Source: Gracilaria gracilis (lineage: Eukaryota > Rhodophyta > Florideophyceae > Gracilariales > Gracilariaceae). Taken from it: a stretch of 64,000 nt of DNA. The position numbers were made by a program, and so were the translations under genes. The stretch is taken from positions 496,001-560,000 of the forward strand of contig JARGSG010000013.1 in NCBI GenBank assembly GCA_030374805.1, given 5' to 3'. Shown one piece after another: positions 31,881 to 41,077 of this stretch. Within the stretch, counting starts at the first letter, position 1. The number at the start of each line of letters is the position of its first letter. The notes below the pieces were generated by a model that had not been told where the DNA came from, made no database searches, and saw only the letters and a program-made list of their open reading frames with translations.

Positions 31881-31995
31881 ACGTACGTGTAGGGGGTACG
31901 TGTACACGCTGTGCTGTAAGAAAGGTTTGTGTGCTGCTGCAGCACACAAACCTTTCTTACAGCACAGCGTGTACACGTACCCCCTACACGTACGT
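31881..31995. repeat. Perfect 56-bp inverted repeat with a 3-nt loop
   Basis: Arms 31881-31936 and 31940-31995 are exact reverse complements, loop CTG at 31937-31939. It lies in the 0.4 kb between the 5' end of symplekin and the 3' end of the cysteine-rich gene, both on the minus strand. Either strand would form a 56-bp RNA hairpin, and the DNA could extrude as a cruciform. Possible readings are a hairpin-RNA precursor, a foldback from template switching, a transcription boundary, or an assembly artefact. Confidence 0.95.
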
Positions 31996-32098
31996 GTACA
32001 CGTACACTTACCACAGTTGTTTCAATTTCATTTGGAATCCATGTACAAAGGTAAGTTGAACTTTCAGAACAGATTGGCGTCTTCTTCGTACCAATCCT

Positions 32099-33238
32099 TT
32101 AGAGAAACACCAAAGGAGCTACAGTGCGCTCATCTTGCTCAGCATTCCTCTCCACGCATGCCGTCCTCTCTCTGTTTGGCCCAGTTCCTCTCGCGCACAA
32201 TTCGCAGAACGGCTCCGTGTTCACGTTTGCTTCTCCCGCAACACCAAAAACACACGCTTCACACTTTCCGGAGAACAAACTGTAATACTGCCCGGCCGAG
32301 CAAGTGATGCACTGTCCGGAATCGTAGTCAAGCGCCGTCCCACTTGCGCACGGAGTGCAAGAAAAGGTTCCCTTCCTAGTAAAAGTCCCAGCCCCACATT
32401 GTGTGCATTCACTTAATCCATCACTCACCCGGTTGGGTCCACACTCCTCACATGTGCCGTAATATGCGTCCAATCCTTCCCCTGCTTTACACCTTCCGCA
32501 TCCAGACAGCAAAAGCACCTCCCCTTTAGCGCATAACGTACACGCTGCGGATCCAGGAAGCGCAAAGCTGCCTTCGGCACACTTTTCGCATTCAGTTGGC
32601 ACTCCACCAGCGCTAAACGTATTGGGCGCACATTTCAGACAATCTTGACGATATGCCGAGTAGAATTGCCCACCTTCACAACTTCCGCACCCGTATTGCA
32701 AGGGCGTCATCGGTTCATTCGGGAACTGTATAATCGCCTGCCCGGCGGGGCACACCGTGCAGCTCGCGGCTCCGACCGCCGAAGAAGAGCCCTCGGGACA
32801 CGCCGAACATGTGGTGCTCAGATCATTCCCCGCTTTGAACGTGTTTTTCGGGCATATGTTACATAAAACAGAGTCAGGTATGAAGTACTTTCCTGGCGGG
32901 CACACTCCACACTGGTTATCTTTCAGCGGCGCCTGCCCTAGTGGACATGAGGTGCATTTTGCCGATCCGTACGTTGATGATTGGGACGGTGGACAGGGCA
33001 AGCATTCCGTCTTTCCTTCTTCCGGTTGAAAATGATGCGCGGGACAGCCGCTGCAAAAGAATCCCCTCTGGATTGTTCCCGCTGCACATGGAGTACAGCC
33101 CTTGCCAGTACGATAGGCCTGCCCTGGTGGACACTGACATGGGCTATTGCCGCATATCGGGGGCAAAATGGCACTACTAGAACATACCGAGCTGACGACG
33201 CAGAGCAGTGCGCACATGAATAAGGTAGTTGAAGTCAT
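32099..33238 (-). CDS. Secreted cysteine-rich protein with ephrin-receptor/TNFR-type repeats
   Basis: 379 residues, single exon. An N-terminal signal peptide (MTSTTLFMCALLCVVSSVCS) is followed by about eight to ten cysteine-rich modules of the GCC2/GCC3 (ephrin-receptor-like) type. Typical blocks are CPPGQAYRTGKGCTPCAAGT, CPPGKYFIPDSVLCNICP and CSACPEGSSSAVGAASCTVC, with spacing CPxGxxxxx...C..C. No transmembrane segment or GPI signal is obvious after residue 365 apart from a short hydrophobic end (APLVFL), so it is probably secreted or wall-associated. Such repeat proteins are common in red algae but their role is not established. The ATG at 33238 is chosen because it gives the signal peptide. 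Confidence 0.75.
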   Translation of the reverse strand: MTSTTLFMCALLCVVSSVCSSSAILPPICGNSPCQCPPGQAYRTGKGCTPCAAGTIQRGFFCSGCPAHHFQPEEGKTECLPCPPSQSSTYGSAKCTSCPLGQAPLKDNQCGVCPPGKYFIPDSVLCNICPKNTFKAGNDLSTTCSACPEGSSSAVGAASCTVCPAGQAIIQFPNEPMTPLQYGCGSCEGGQFYSAYRQDCLKCAPNTFSAGGVPTECEKCAEGSFALPGSAACTLCAKGEVLLLSGCGRCKAGEGLDAYYGTCEECGPNRVSDGLSECTQCGAGTFTRKGTFSCTPCASGTALDYDSGQCITCSAGQYYSLFSGKCEACVFGVAGEANVNTEPFCELCARGTGPNRERTACVERNAEQDERTVAPLVFL

Positions 33239-34577
33239 TTCTGCGATGGTTGGCGACAGAAAGTTTGGCTATGCCAGAGAAGCAACAGAACTTTAGTAGT
33301 CCAGAGAGTCTTAAAGGCTCTCAGGTTTTGTCGGGGAGGGAGAGCGAATGGCGTTGCAGCTATTACTTTAATCACATTCGGGTGGGAGAAACAATCCTTT
33401 CTCCATTCTGCACAATGTTGAGATTGGAATTGGGGTTTCGTTTCACTTTTATGCAACGTACATATTCATTCGAAGCTTCACATTTGACTTCTTGTTATAT
33501 CATACATGGTGATGATTTGGACCATCGCTATTTTCTATAGGGTTGTTTATGAGCAGTAACCTGTGTTCCTACTCATGTAGGAATTGCTATTGCTTGGGGT
33601 GCATATCTGCGGATATAAAAAAACCGCACGTACCGCTGGATGAATGGGTCAGGCACAATCGTATTACGAATGCACGGAACGAAAGAGCGTCAAGCGGGAA
33701 ATACAACGCCACAAACACATAGTTTGCTACAACGAATTTCACCTTGAGAGAAAAAATGATTTACAAAGCCAAACTTGCCGTCAATTGATGTTCAGCAAAG
33801 CGAGTCCTCATCGTCTTGGGACCTTCGTCGATGAAAGCGGCGATAAACGGGGAGCTCGAACGACCGTTCTGTGAGATTCGGAGGTGATTGATTGGAATAC
33901 CGAACGCAAGCGCTTCGCCAACGACGCGGAGCAACGTGTTGGCGATGTGCTCACGATGATGATGCGTGTTCCACTTGACACTGTCAAGTTGACAGCATGT
34001 GCGCCGTGTTCCACGCGAGCTGCTGCCTACTGTATATACAGTATATCTCGTTTGCACCACCGCCGACGACGCGTTTCTTGCACCGGGCGCAGTCCATTTG
34101 TGGTGCAAGCTGCGCGAAACCCCATGCACTTTCTACAAAGGGTATGTACGAAGCGACGAAGCGACGAAGCGACGAAGATACGAATGTCGTCGGCCAGTTT
34201 CAGTGTCTGTTTTAGAGAAAACACGTGAATCTACACTACCGTCGATGTTGTGTGGGCGCTCTCTGATCGCAGCTAGTTGACTAATTCGTTTAGCCGCATG
34301 ACGATCTGCCGGTTATGGTAACTTTACCGGCGGTACGTCTTTATCTGCTTATCAACGATTGGTGCGCACAGGTGTTAAATCCTTGCGCCTTTTTTCATTG
34401 GTGGCCGCTTTGCACGCCTTGTTGCGAGTGCCAACTCGGTCCTGCAGGTTGCCATGTAACTTTAGATACTGCCGCTTTCTGCACGGGTCGCTCTCAGCTC
34501 ACCCGCTTCGCTCAGACGCCGCCGTCCCTCCGTGCCTCCCTACGCCTTCGCCGCCCATCGCGCGCACAGCTTTACCA
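33239..34577. other. Intergenic region between the cysteine-rich gene and the Sel1 gene
   Basis: A divergent gap of 1.3 kb that should contain both promoters. It includes a tandem repeat of an 8-9 bp unit (CGACGAAG, about four copies, 34146-34182). A TATA-like GATATAAAAAA at about 33613 faces right. Segments near 33900-34010 weakly resemble 40390-40490 (CGCAAGCGCTT, GGCGATGTGCT). No coding pattern. Confidence 0.5.
34146..34182. repeat. Short tandem repeat CGACGAAG
   Basis: About four units of an 8-9 bp motif (CGACGAAG) in the intergenic region upstream of the Sel1 gene. Confidence 0.7.
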
Positions 34578-37500
34578 ATGGAGCTCGCCTCTCTTAACGA
34601 CAGGTGGTACATCGTGTGGCCCGCATACCTTGCGGCCTTCTTGCCGTGGACCGCCTTCGCCGCCAAGGACTTTATCAGCGATGAGTGGAAAACTGTCCGC
34701 CACACACGTACTGCCGGTTATATCAACCTGTGGTGTTCGATCTTACCGGCGTTTTACATCCTGTTTTACTGCGCCGTTCAGTTTTCTGCGAAAGATCACA
34801 AGGAAGGGAGTGCCGCTGTTATTGCGCTGTTGTTTGCATTGCTTCATGGAGCTCGGTCCAGCTGGGGTCTGTGGCAGCTTTACATATTCCGCTCATGGTG
34901 CGCAGAGAGCATCGATGCGCTGGAGCAGATGGGTGTTGCGTTCCGGTTCTCTGACAAGGAACGGCGCGATTTGTTTAAGAATGAGAATCGGTCGTGGGTT
35001 TTATCAGATGAGGTTGTGGTGAACAACAGCATCGTGGACAATCAACTGTTCCACGGAGATGTTAAAAACTTTGTGCGCTACGGCGGTTTGGTAGATTTGC
35101 GAGCTCCAGAATCACCTCGCCATGTTACATATGTGGGAGCACTTTCACTAGTGTGGAGGTACATTGCAGTGTGGGGAAAGGCCTTATTGTGTATGTGTGT
35201 GATGATGATGGACGGGGTGCGGTTTGTGGTGGGTGCGAAGACGAGTGGCAAGTTGCAACAGGTTCTAAAGGAACCAGGTGAGGTGTGGGTGAACTGGGCA
35301 GTTGCGTTTTCAGCTCAAGGGCTGAGGAGGTGGATGACGGAATTCAGCGTGTCAGTGGACCCAAGGGTGGGAGAAGGAGGAGGGAAAAGGGGAAAAAGTT
35401 TGGAAGACTGGGGGAGACGAGCGTCGTACTATGCATCCGAGGTGCTTTCAACCAGTATCGTGCAGGTGTGGCCCGAGTTGGAGCGAGAAAGGGCTGATAA
35501 GGAAAGAGCCAAGGGGCCGATGGTGTGGAGCGGATGGGAAGAAAGGTCGATGATGCATTCGGGAAGAGTGGTGAAGAAGGAGCTGCTAGAACTGGCTATG
35601 GGAAGCGGAGAAGGTCTACCGTTTGGAGTGAAACACGATAGGTTGCTTCAAGCCGAGGAGGAATGGGATGGTGCGAAGGGGTATAGTGCATTCAGTCGAC
35701 AATTGTGGAGCAAAGTGGGGAGATTGGATGTGCGAAAGGAGTTTTGTTCTGAGATTGGAAATCTAGATGTGAACATGCTGGAGTGGCTGACGATCCTTTT
35801 ATACCTAGGTAGGCGTTCCATGAAAACGGGAAAGGATGCTTTAGGAGAGGAATCTCCTGGTGGCAAAGAAGATATGAAAGGGGTAGACGAAAGGCTTGAT
35901 AGTGTAGCGAATGAGAGTGACAATGATACGTGTGAGAAGGATGTTGGGCGAGTGGACCAGGCTTTGATAAACTTGAGGCATCAACTGTCATTACCTTTGA
36001 AATCGAAAGCAAGGGGTAATGTGGATGAAGGAGAAGGTGTGACGGCGGAGGGATCACTCGCACCATCGTTCCCGTTTTCAACGAGATGGAGACATGGTAG
36101 ATCGAGGAACAGGCACGTGTTGAAGGTTGGGGAGGTTGTGGATATTTGGCTGGCGCTTGTTGCTGGAGATGGAATACAGTTCATGTTGACGCTGAACGAT
36201 CAGTGGGCAAGAGTGATTAACAGTAGGTGGTTGGACGGCATTGGTGAGGAGAACGAAGGTGGAGCGTCAAGGAATGAGGTAGAAGCAACAGATGATCATG
36301 GAAGGAAGAAGGAAGCCTGCCAGGCTGACATGGGAGAAATCCAGAGAAGGTTGGAGAAAGATAGACTACGATATCAGTTTGGTGATGAGAAGTGCGTTTG
36401 CGAATGGGGTATGAACTTTGGGATGACGTTCATGGGGTATCGAATGGAAGCGGTTCGTTCATACCTAGCGGAGTGGGTGTACAGAATGAAAGGAACAATG
36501 AATAGTAGGGAAGAGGTATCAAAGTTAGCATCAAGGTTCCGAAGCTGTGTTGAGGGTGGCGAAGAAAGCGGAGGTGAAGCGGAGGGCCGGGGAATCTTTC
36601 TGAGCAAAGCGCTTTGTGATAGCCTTGAGTATGGGAACGTAAGCGCAACTATTCGTTCGAGACAGTTCCATATTCGGCTGTTATGGGAGCTACAGGAGTA
36701 CTTTGAAAGTAAGATAGAGAGTCGGATGGGATGTGAAGACGATGAAGTTTCGAAACATGGCCCTGAAAGCTTTGATGTAATAGCGCTGTGTGTGCTCTCC
36801 TTTCCATCGGTTAGGGTGAATGTACAAGAGAAGAATGTACAAGAGAAGAATGTAGTTAGGCGGGACGTTGTTACGAAAGGAAGGGATTGGTGCGGAATCC
36901 AGATCGGGTGCTGTTCGGAGGAAACGACGGAGGCCAGAATGACGGAGGCGAAAACGACGAAAGATGCTATTGCAGATATTGCAGTTGTCATTGAACCGGT
37001 TTGTGGACCTCAGAACATTAAGATGAGGATTCTGCTTGATGAGGGGGAAGCTGGGACTGGGATAACGGCGAGGGTGTCAGTGCGGGTTGAGAATGAGGAG
37101 TTTGTTTGGGAATGGTGGCGAGAAGCTTTCACTGGGCGACTAGAGGGTATGAAAGAGTGGCAAGAAGAGCATTACATGGAGAGTCCACTAAGGGTGGTAC
37201 GATCTTCTGGACACATGAACGGTGAATTTGAGATGTACAAAACGGTGACGAAAGAAAGGTTTGAAGTTTGGAGTGGATGGAAGCCGTTCCGGACGGAGAT
37301 TTGTATGTTTGAGTTGAAGCATAATTCGTTGCTGAAGAGAAATAGCCCCATCCGGGGATTGGAACCACTGCATATTGGTGTGGGTTTCACCAACGTGTTC
37401 TTAAGCTTTTCAAAGCAGAAGAGAATTCCCGTATCTTACGAAGAGGCGGAGTCTTCGGTGGTTATACATGTGATGAGCATGATTCGAGATTCGATATATG

Positions 37501-39815
37501 AAGACTCAAGGGTCAACGATAGTGAGCGCGGAGCTGGATTTGAAGATGATTATGAAGGGGAGATGGAGAAACTGGTAGCGAACGCGAAGAAGTTGAGCAG
37601 AGGAGACAGTGTTGGTGTGGAGAGGGCATTATTGTTGTACGAGACGGCTGTAGGGGAGTTTGGGAACGCAGATGCATTGGAGGAGGGTGTTGAGTTCATT
37701 TTGGGACACGATCGTATTTCGGATGAACGGGCGATTGAATTGGTTCACAAGTTTGTGAGCTACATTTCTCCGTCCGGTGCGCTTACTGAATCAAAGGTGG
37801 AGGCGGAAGCATATGAAAAACTGAGAAACGTCGTTTTGACCGCCTGCGAGAAACTTGTGCTTCAATGTGATTTGTCTGGGACAGACTACAGGCTATATGA
37901 CACAATACTATTCTCATCGGTACACGGGACCCGAATTGATCAGAACAAGACTCGGGCACTGATGGAGACATTATTATGTCGTTCAGAATCATTTGATGCT
38001 TTGACTGATTATGCTCGGCAGTATGGAATCATGTTTGACCGGGAGAAAACTGGAAGGTCAACCCGGCAAGAAGAGAGAGCGGCCGAGAGGGCGAAAGAGA
38101 TGTTCACACAAACAGGATCCGAATGTACTGACAAAGGCGTTGAATGGCAGTACAGAGTACGCTTGCTTGAAAGAAGTTTAACCGGAGGCCGAGACAAACC
38201 CAGCGCTATGAACATGCTGGCAAATTTACTGATAACAGGAGGGAAAGGGGTGGCGGCGGATGCTGCTCGTGCACAACGGCTGTACGAGAGGGCAATCGAG
38301 GAGGGTGGGGATGTGCATGCAATGTTTAATCTGGGACTGCTTCTGAAAGATGGCGCTGAAGGGGTGGCGGTGGATGCTGCTCGTGCACAACGGCTGTACG
38401 AGAGGGCAATCGAGGAGGGTGGGGATGTGGATGCAATGGTGAATCTAGGATATCTTTTGCGAAAAGGAGCGGAAGGGGTGGGGTTGGATGCTGCTCGTGC
38501 ACAACGGCTGTACGAGAGGGCAATCGAGGAGGGTGGGGATGTGGATGCAATGGTGAATCTGGGACTGCTTCTGGAAGATGGCGCGGAAGGGGTGGCGGTG
38601 GATGCTGCTCGTGCACAACGGCTGTACGAGAGGGCAATCGAGGAGGGTGGGGATGTGGATGCAATGGTGAATCTGGGACTGCTTCTACAAAATGGCGCTG
38701 AAGGGGTGGAAGTGGATGCTGCTCGTGCACAACGGCTGTACGAGAGGGCAATCGAGGAGGGTGGGCATGTGCATGCAATGGTGAATCTGGGAGTGCTTCT
38801 GGAAGATGGCGCGGAAGGGGTGGCGGTGGATGCTGCTCGTGCACAACGGCTGTACGAGAGGGCAATCGAGGAGGGTGGGCATATGCATGCAATGGTGAAT
38901 CTGGCATTGCTTCTGAAAGATGGCGCGGAAGGGGTGGCAGTGGATGCTGCTCGTGCACAACGGCTGTACGAGAGGGCAATCGAGGAGGGTGGGGATGTGG
39001 ATGCAATGGTGAATCTGGGAGTGCTTCTGAAAGATGGCGCGGAAGGGGTGGCGGTGGATGCTGCTCGTGCACAACGGCTGTACGAGAGGGCAATCGAGGA
39101 GGGTGGGCATGTGCGTGCGATGTTTAATCTGGGAAATCTTTTGCGAGAAGGACCGGAAGGGGTGGAGGTCGATGCTGCTCGTGCACAACGGCTGTACGAG
39201 AGGGCAATCGAGGAGGGTGGGGATGTGGATGCAATGTTTAATCTGGGAGTGCTTCTGGAAAATGGCGCGGAAGGGGTGGCGGTGGATGCTGCTCGTGCAC
39301 AACGGCTGTACGAGAGGGCAATCGAGGAGGGTGGGCATGTGCATGCAATGGTGAATCTGGGACGGCTTCTGGAAAATGGCGCGGAAGGGGTGGCGGTGGA
39401 TGCTGCTCGTGCACAACGGCTGTACGAGAGGGCAATCGAGGAGGGTGGGCATGTGCGTGCGATGTTTAATCTGGGAAATCTTTTGCGAGAAGGACCGGAA
39501 GGGGTGGAGGTCGATGCTGCTCGTGCACAACGGCTGTACGAGAGGGCAATCGAGGAGGGTGGGGATGTGGATGCAATGTTTAATCTGGGAGTGCTTCTGG
39601 AAAATGGCGCGGAAGGGGTGGCGGTGGATGCTGCTCGTGCACAACGGCTGTACGAGAGCGCAATCGAGGAGGGTGGGGATGTGTATGCAATGGTGAATCT
39701 GGGACGGCTTCTTCGGAATGGGGCTGAAGGGGTGGCGGTGGATGCTGTGCGAGCGCAACGGCTGTTTGCTCAGGTTTCTGCGAAAGTTGAAGGCGTCCTT
39801 GATCCCCAAGAATGA
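34578..39815 (+). CDS. Large membrane protein with a tandem Sel1-repeat array
   Basis: 1,745 residues from the ATG at 34578; the open frame extends further upstream but without a better start. The N-terminus has three or four hydrophobic segments (about residues 10-28, 47-70, 78-97 and one near 190-208). A long charged middle of about 1,000 residues has no recognised domain. From about residue 1223 come 13 full and one partial Sel1-like repeats of 38 residues, consensus GAEGVAVDAARAQRLYERAI then EEGGDVDAMVNLGLLLED. Sel1/TPR-type solenoids bind protein partners, so an adaptor role at a membrane is a reasonable inference. The 114-bp units are nearly identical at DNA level, so the array is recently amplified and copy number may vary between individuals. 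Confidence 0.75.
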   Translation: MELASLNDRWYIVWPAYLAAFLPWTAFAAKDFISDEWKTVRHTRTAGYINLWCSILPAFYILFYCAVQFSAKDHKEGSAAVIALLFALLHGARSSWGLWQLYIFRSWCAESIDALEQMGVAFRFSDKERRDLFKNENRSWVLSDEVVVNNSIVDNQLFHGDVKNFVRYGGLVDLRAPESPRHVTYVGALSLVWRYIAVWGKALLCMCVMMMDGVRFVVGAKTSGKLQQVLKEPGEVWVNWAVAFSAQGLRRWMTEFSVSVDPRVGEGGGKRGKSLEDWGRRASYYASEVLSTSIVQVWPELERERADKERAKGPMVWSGWEERSMMHSGRVVKKELLELAMGSGEGLPFGVKHDRLLQAEEEWDGAKGYSAFSRQLWSKVGRLDVRKEFCSEIGNLDVNMLEWLTILLYLGRRSMKTGKDALGEESPGGKEDMKGVDERLDSVANESDNDTCEKDVGRVDQALINLRHQLSLPLKSKARGNVDEGEGVTAEGSLAPSFPFSTRWRHGRSRNRHVLKVGEVVDIWLALVAGDGIQFMLTLNDQWARVINSRWLDGIGEENEGGASRNEVEATDDHGRKKEACQADMGEIQRRLEKDRLRYQFGDEKCVCEWGMNFGMTFMGYRMEAVRSYLAEWVYRMKGTMNSREEVSKLASRFRSCVEGGEESGGEAEGRGIFLSKALCDSLEYGNVSATIRSRQFHIRLLWELQEYFESKIESRMGCEDDEVSKHGPESFDVIALCVLSFPSVRVNVQEKNVQEKNVVRRDVVTKGRDWCGIQIGCCSEETTEARMTEAKTTKDAIADIAVVIEPVCGPQNIKMRILLDEGEAGTGITARVSVRVENEEFVWEWWREAFTGRLEGMKEWQEEHYMESPLRVVRSSGHMNGEFEMYKTVTKERFEVWSGWKPFRTEICMFELKHNSLLKRNSPIRGLEPLHIGVGFTNVFLSFSKQKRIPVSYEEAESSVVIHVMSMIRDSIYEDSRVNDSERGAGFEDDYEGEMEKLVANAKKLSRGDSVGVERALLLYETAVGEFGNADALEEGVEFILGHDRISDERAIELVHKFVSYISPSGALTESKVEAEAYEKLRNVVLTACEKLVLQCDLSGTDYRLYDTILFSSVHGTRIDQNKTRALMETLLCRSESFDALTDYARQYGIMFDREKTGRSTRQEERAAERAKEMFTQTGSECTDKGVEWQYRVRLLERSLTGGRDKPSAMNMLANLLITGGKGVAADAARAQRLYERAIEEGGDVHAMFNLGLLLKDGAEGVAVDAARAQRLYERAIEEGGDVDAMVNLGYLLRKGAEGVGLDAARAQRLYERAIEEGGDVDAMVNLGLLLEDGAEGVAVDAARAQRLYERAIEEGGDVDAMVNLGLLLQNGAEGVEVDAARAQRLYERAIEEGGHVHAMVNLGVLLEDGAEGVAVDAARAQRLYERAIEEGGHMHAMVNLALLLKDGAEGVAVDAARAQRLYERAIEEGGDVDAMVNLGVLLKDGAEGVAVDAARAQRLYERAIEEGGHVRAMFNLGNLLREGPEGVEVDAARAQRLYERAIEEGGDVDAMFNLGVLLENGAEGVAVDAARAQRLYERAIEEGGHVHAMVNLGRLLENGAEGVAVDAARAQRLYERAIEEGGHVRAMFNLGNLLREGPEGVEVDAARAQRLYERAIEEGGDVDAMFNLGVLLENGAEGVAVDAARAQRLYESAIEEGGDVYAMVNLGRLLRNGAEGVAVDAVRAQRLFAQVSAKVEGVLDPQE
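38246..39770 (+). repeat. 114-bp coding tandem repeats (Sel1 array)
   Basis: Thirteen full 114-bp units and one partial unit, each encoding one 38-residue Sel1 repeat. The block GATGCTGCTCGTGCACAACG is almost invariant. A higher-order duplication of three units (342 bp) is visible: about 39034-39375 is nearly identical to 39376-39717. The array keeps alternative frames open on both strands, which explains long antisense ORFs here. Confidence 0.95.
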
Positions 39816-39840
39816 CATGCGTCGCATCGCTACTCTCTAT

Positions 39841-39916
39841 GACTGCCTTCACGGACTGCCTCCACGGACTGCCTCCACGGACTGCCTCCGCGGACTGCCT
39901 CCACGGATTGCCTCCA
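39841..39916. repeat. Minisatellite, 13-bp unit
   Basis: About five units of GGACTGCCTCCAC with small variations directly after the Sel1 stop codon. Confidence 0.85.
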
Positions 39917-39959
39917 CTTTCGCTGTCCTTGGACTTTGTCATCCCTCGCCTCGCTTGTC

Positions 39960-40149
39960 GCACATTATGGAAGGTGACGGTGTGATAGTCTATGGCTCAA
40001 CGGCTTGGCGCTGTAGAGCGGTATCAAAGCCGACGCATCCACAATGTGAGCGTGGGGCGGCGAGTGGGGACAGTCTCTTCGTCGCGGAGTTGGAGGCCAT
40101 GATGGCGCTGATTTTGAACGTAGAGCGTGCGAGGTGGGGCGGAGCGTGA
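39960..40149 (+). pseudogene. Possible RNase H-like fragment (LINE debris)
   Basis: A plus-strand segment reading DGVIVYGSTAWRCRAV ... DSLFVAELEAMMALILNVER resembles the middle of an RNase H domain as found at the end of some non-LTR retrotransposons. The conserved part is short and catalytic residues cannot all be seen. Weak call; could be chance. Confidence 0.25.
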
Positions 40150-40247
40150 CGAAACGTGCATTGACGAGGCAGCAAGCTATGCTGACGTCGGGGCGATCAG
40201 GCGGTCATCGATGAAGTCTTTGGTGCGGAAAGTGTATCGATCAAATC

Positions 40248-40320
40248 GTTTCATCATCACCGTGGTCATCATCACCGTGATCATCATCACCGTGGTCATC
40301 ATCACCGTGGTCATCATCTC
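40248..40320. repeat. Minisatellite, 15-bp unit
   Basis: Four to five units of GTGGTCATCATCACC with one variant, downstream of the Sel1 gene. Confidence 0.85.
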
Positions 40321-41077
40321 CGACCCGTTGGTAATGGTGAACGCGGAGGTGAACGAAGAGCACAAGCGACGGATCCCTGTGAAGGTTTGGTGTTCTCGCG
40401 GAGCGCAAGCGCTTGGCGAACGCGACCAAAGCGATGCGTGGGCGATGTGCTTCTGCGTGTGATGCGTGCTCATATGTGCTCCCGGAGCAGCCTACCTCGA
40501 AATGTGCCGCCAATTGATTTGACGATGCGCTTCTCGTGGCCGCAATTCCGTGTACTGCAAACGACGGAGCACCTCGCCCTTTGAACTTGGCGGTAGTCCA
40601 ACCATGAAACGCGTCTTGATCGGGGGGCTAGTTGGCCGTATTAAATAATGCGGACATCGCGTAGCTTGGCTACATTCCATGCGTGTTGATGAACAGATGT
40701 TCCGTCCTGGCAGCGTTCAGCGCAGGTAACTCATCGTGGACGTGCGATTTGTCCATGCAGACAAGCTGTGCGCCAGCTCTCCTCGAGACTTGCATGGCAC
40801 TTGGGCGGTGGTGGCAGCCGCTTGAAGGGCCGTCAACATCGTAGATTAGAAGAAGAATGGAGTGCACGAATCGAGTGAACGGGACGGGAGTTATCGACGA
40901 TGTTGACGGATCATCCTCATTGACAGCAAAGCAAATCGCTCTCTCTCGAGAGAGAGAGGCTCGAGAGAGATCGCGACACTGTCCCTCAAGCGCACTTGAG
41001 ATAAACCTTTAGCGTCCCGCGCCAATACACAGCCACCGGCAGCCGCACTGCAGTTGGTCGCTCCTCCTCGTCGCGCA
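40321..41077. other. Intergenic region upstream of the sulfotransferase-like gene
   Basis: No coding pattern recognised. It contains a palindromic GA/CT tract (about 40938-40970, CTCTCTCTCGAGAGAGAG) about 110 bp upstream of the start codon, which may be a promoter element, and a segment near 40390-40490 that weakly resembles 33900-34010. Confidence 0.45.

Noticed and set aside
38326-39827. Long antisense and alternate-frame ORFs across the Sel1 array (255 and 380 codons)
   Set aside because: The 114-bp unit is a multiple of three, so any frame without a stop in one unit stays open through the array. They mirror the repeat and are not independent genes.
39841-40320. CRISPR-like array of short repeats
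   Set aside because: Both stretches are direct head-to-tail minisatellites (13 and 15 bp units) without spacers, in eukaryotic DNA.
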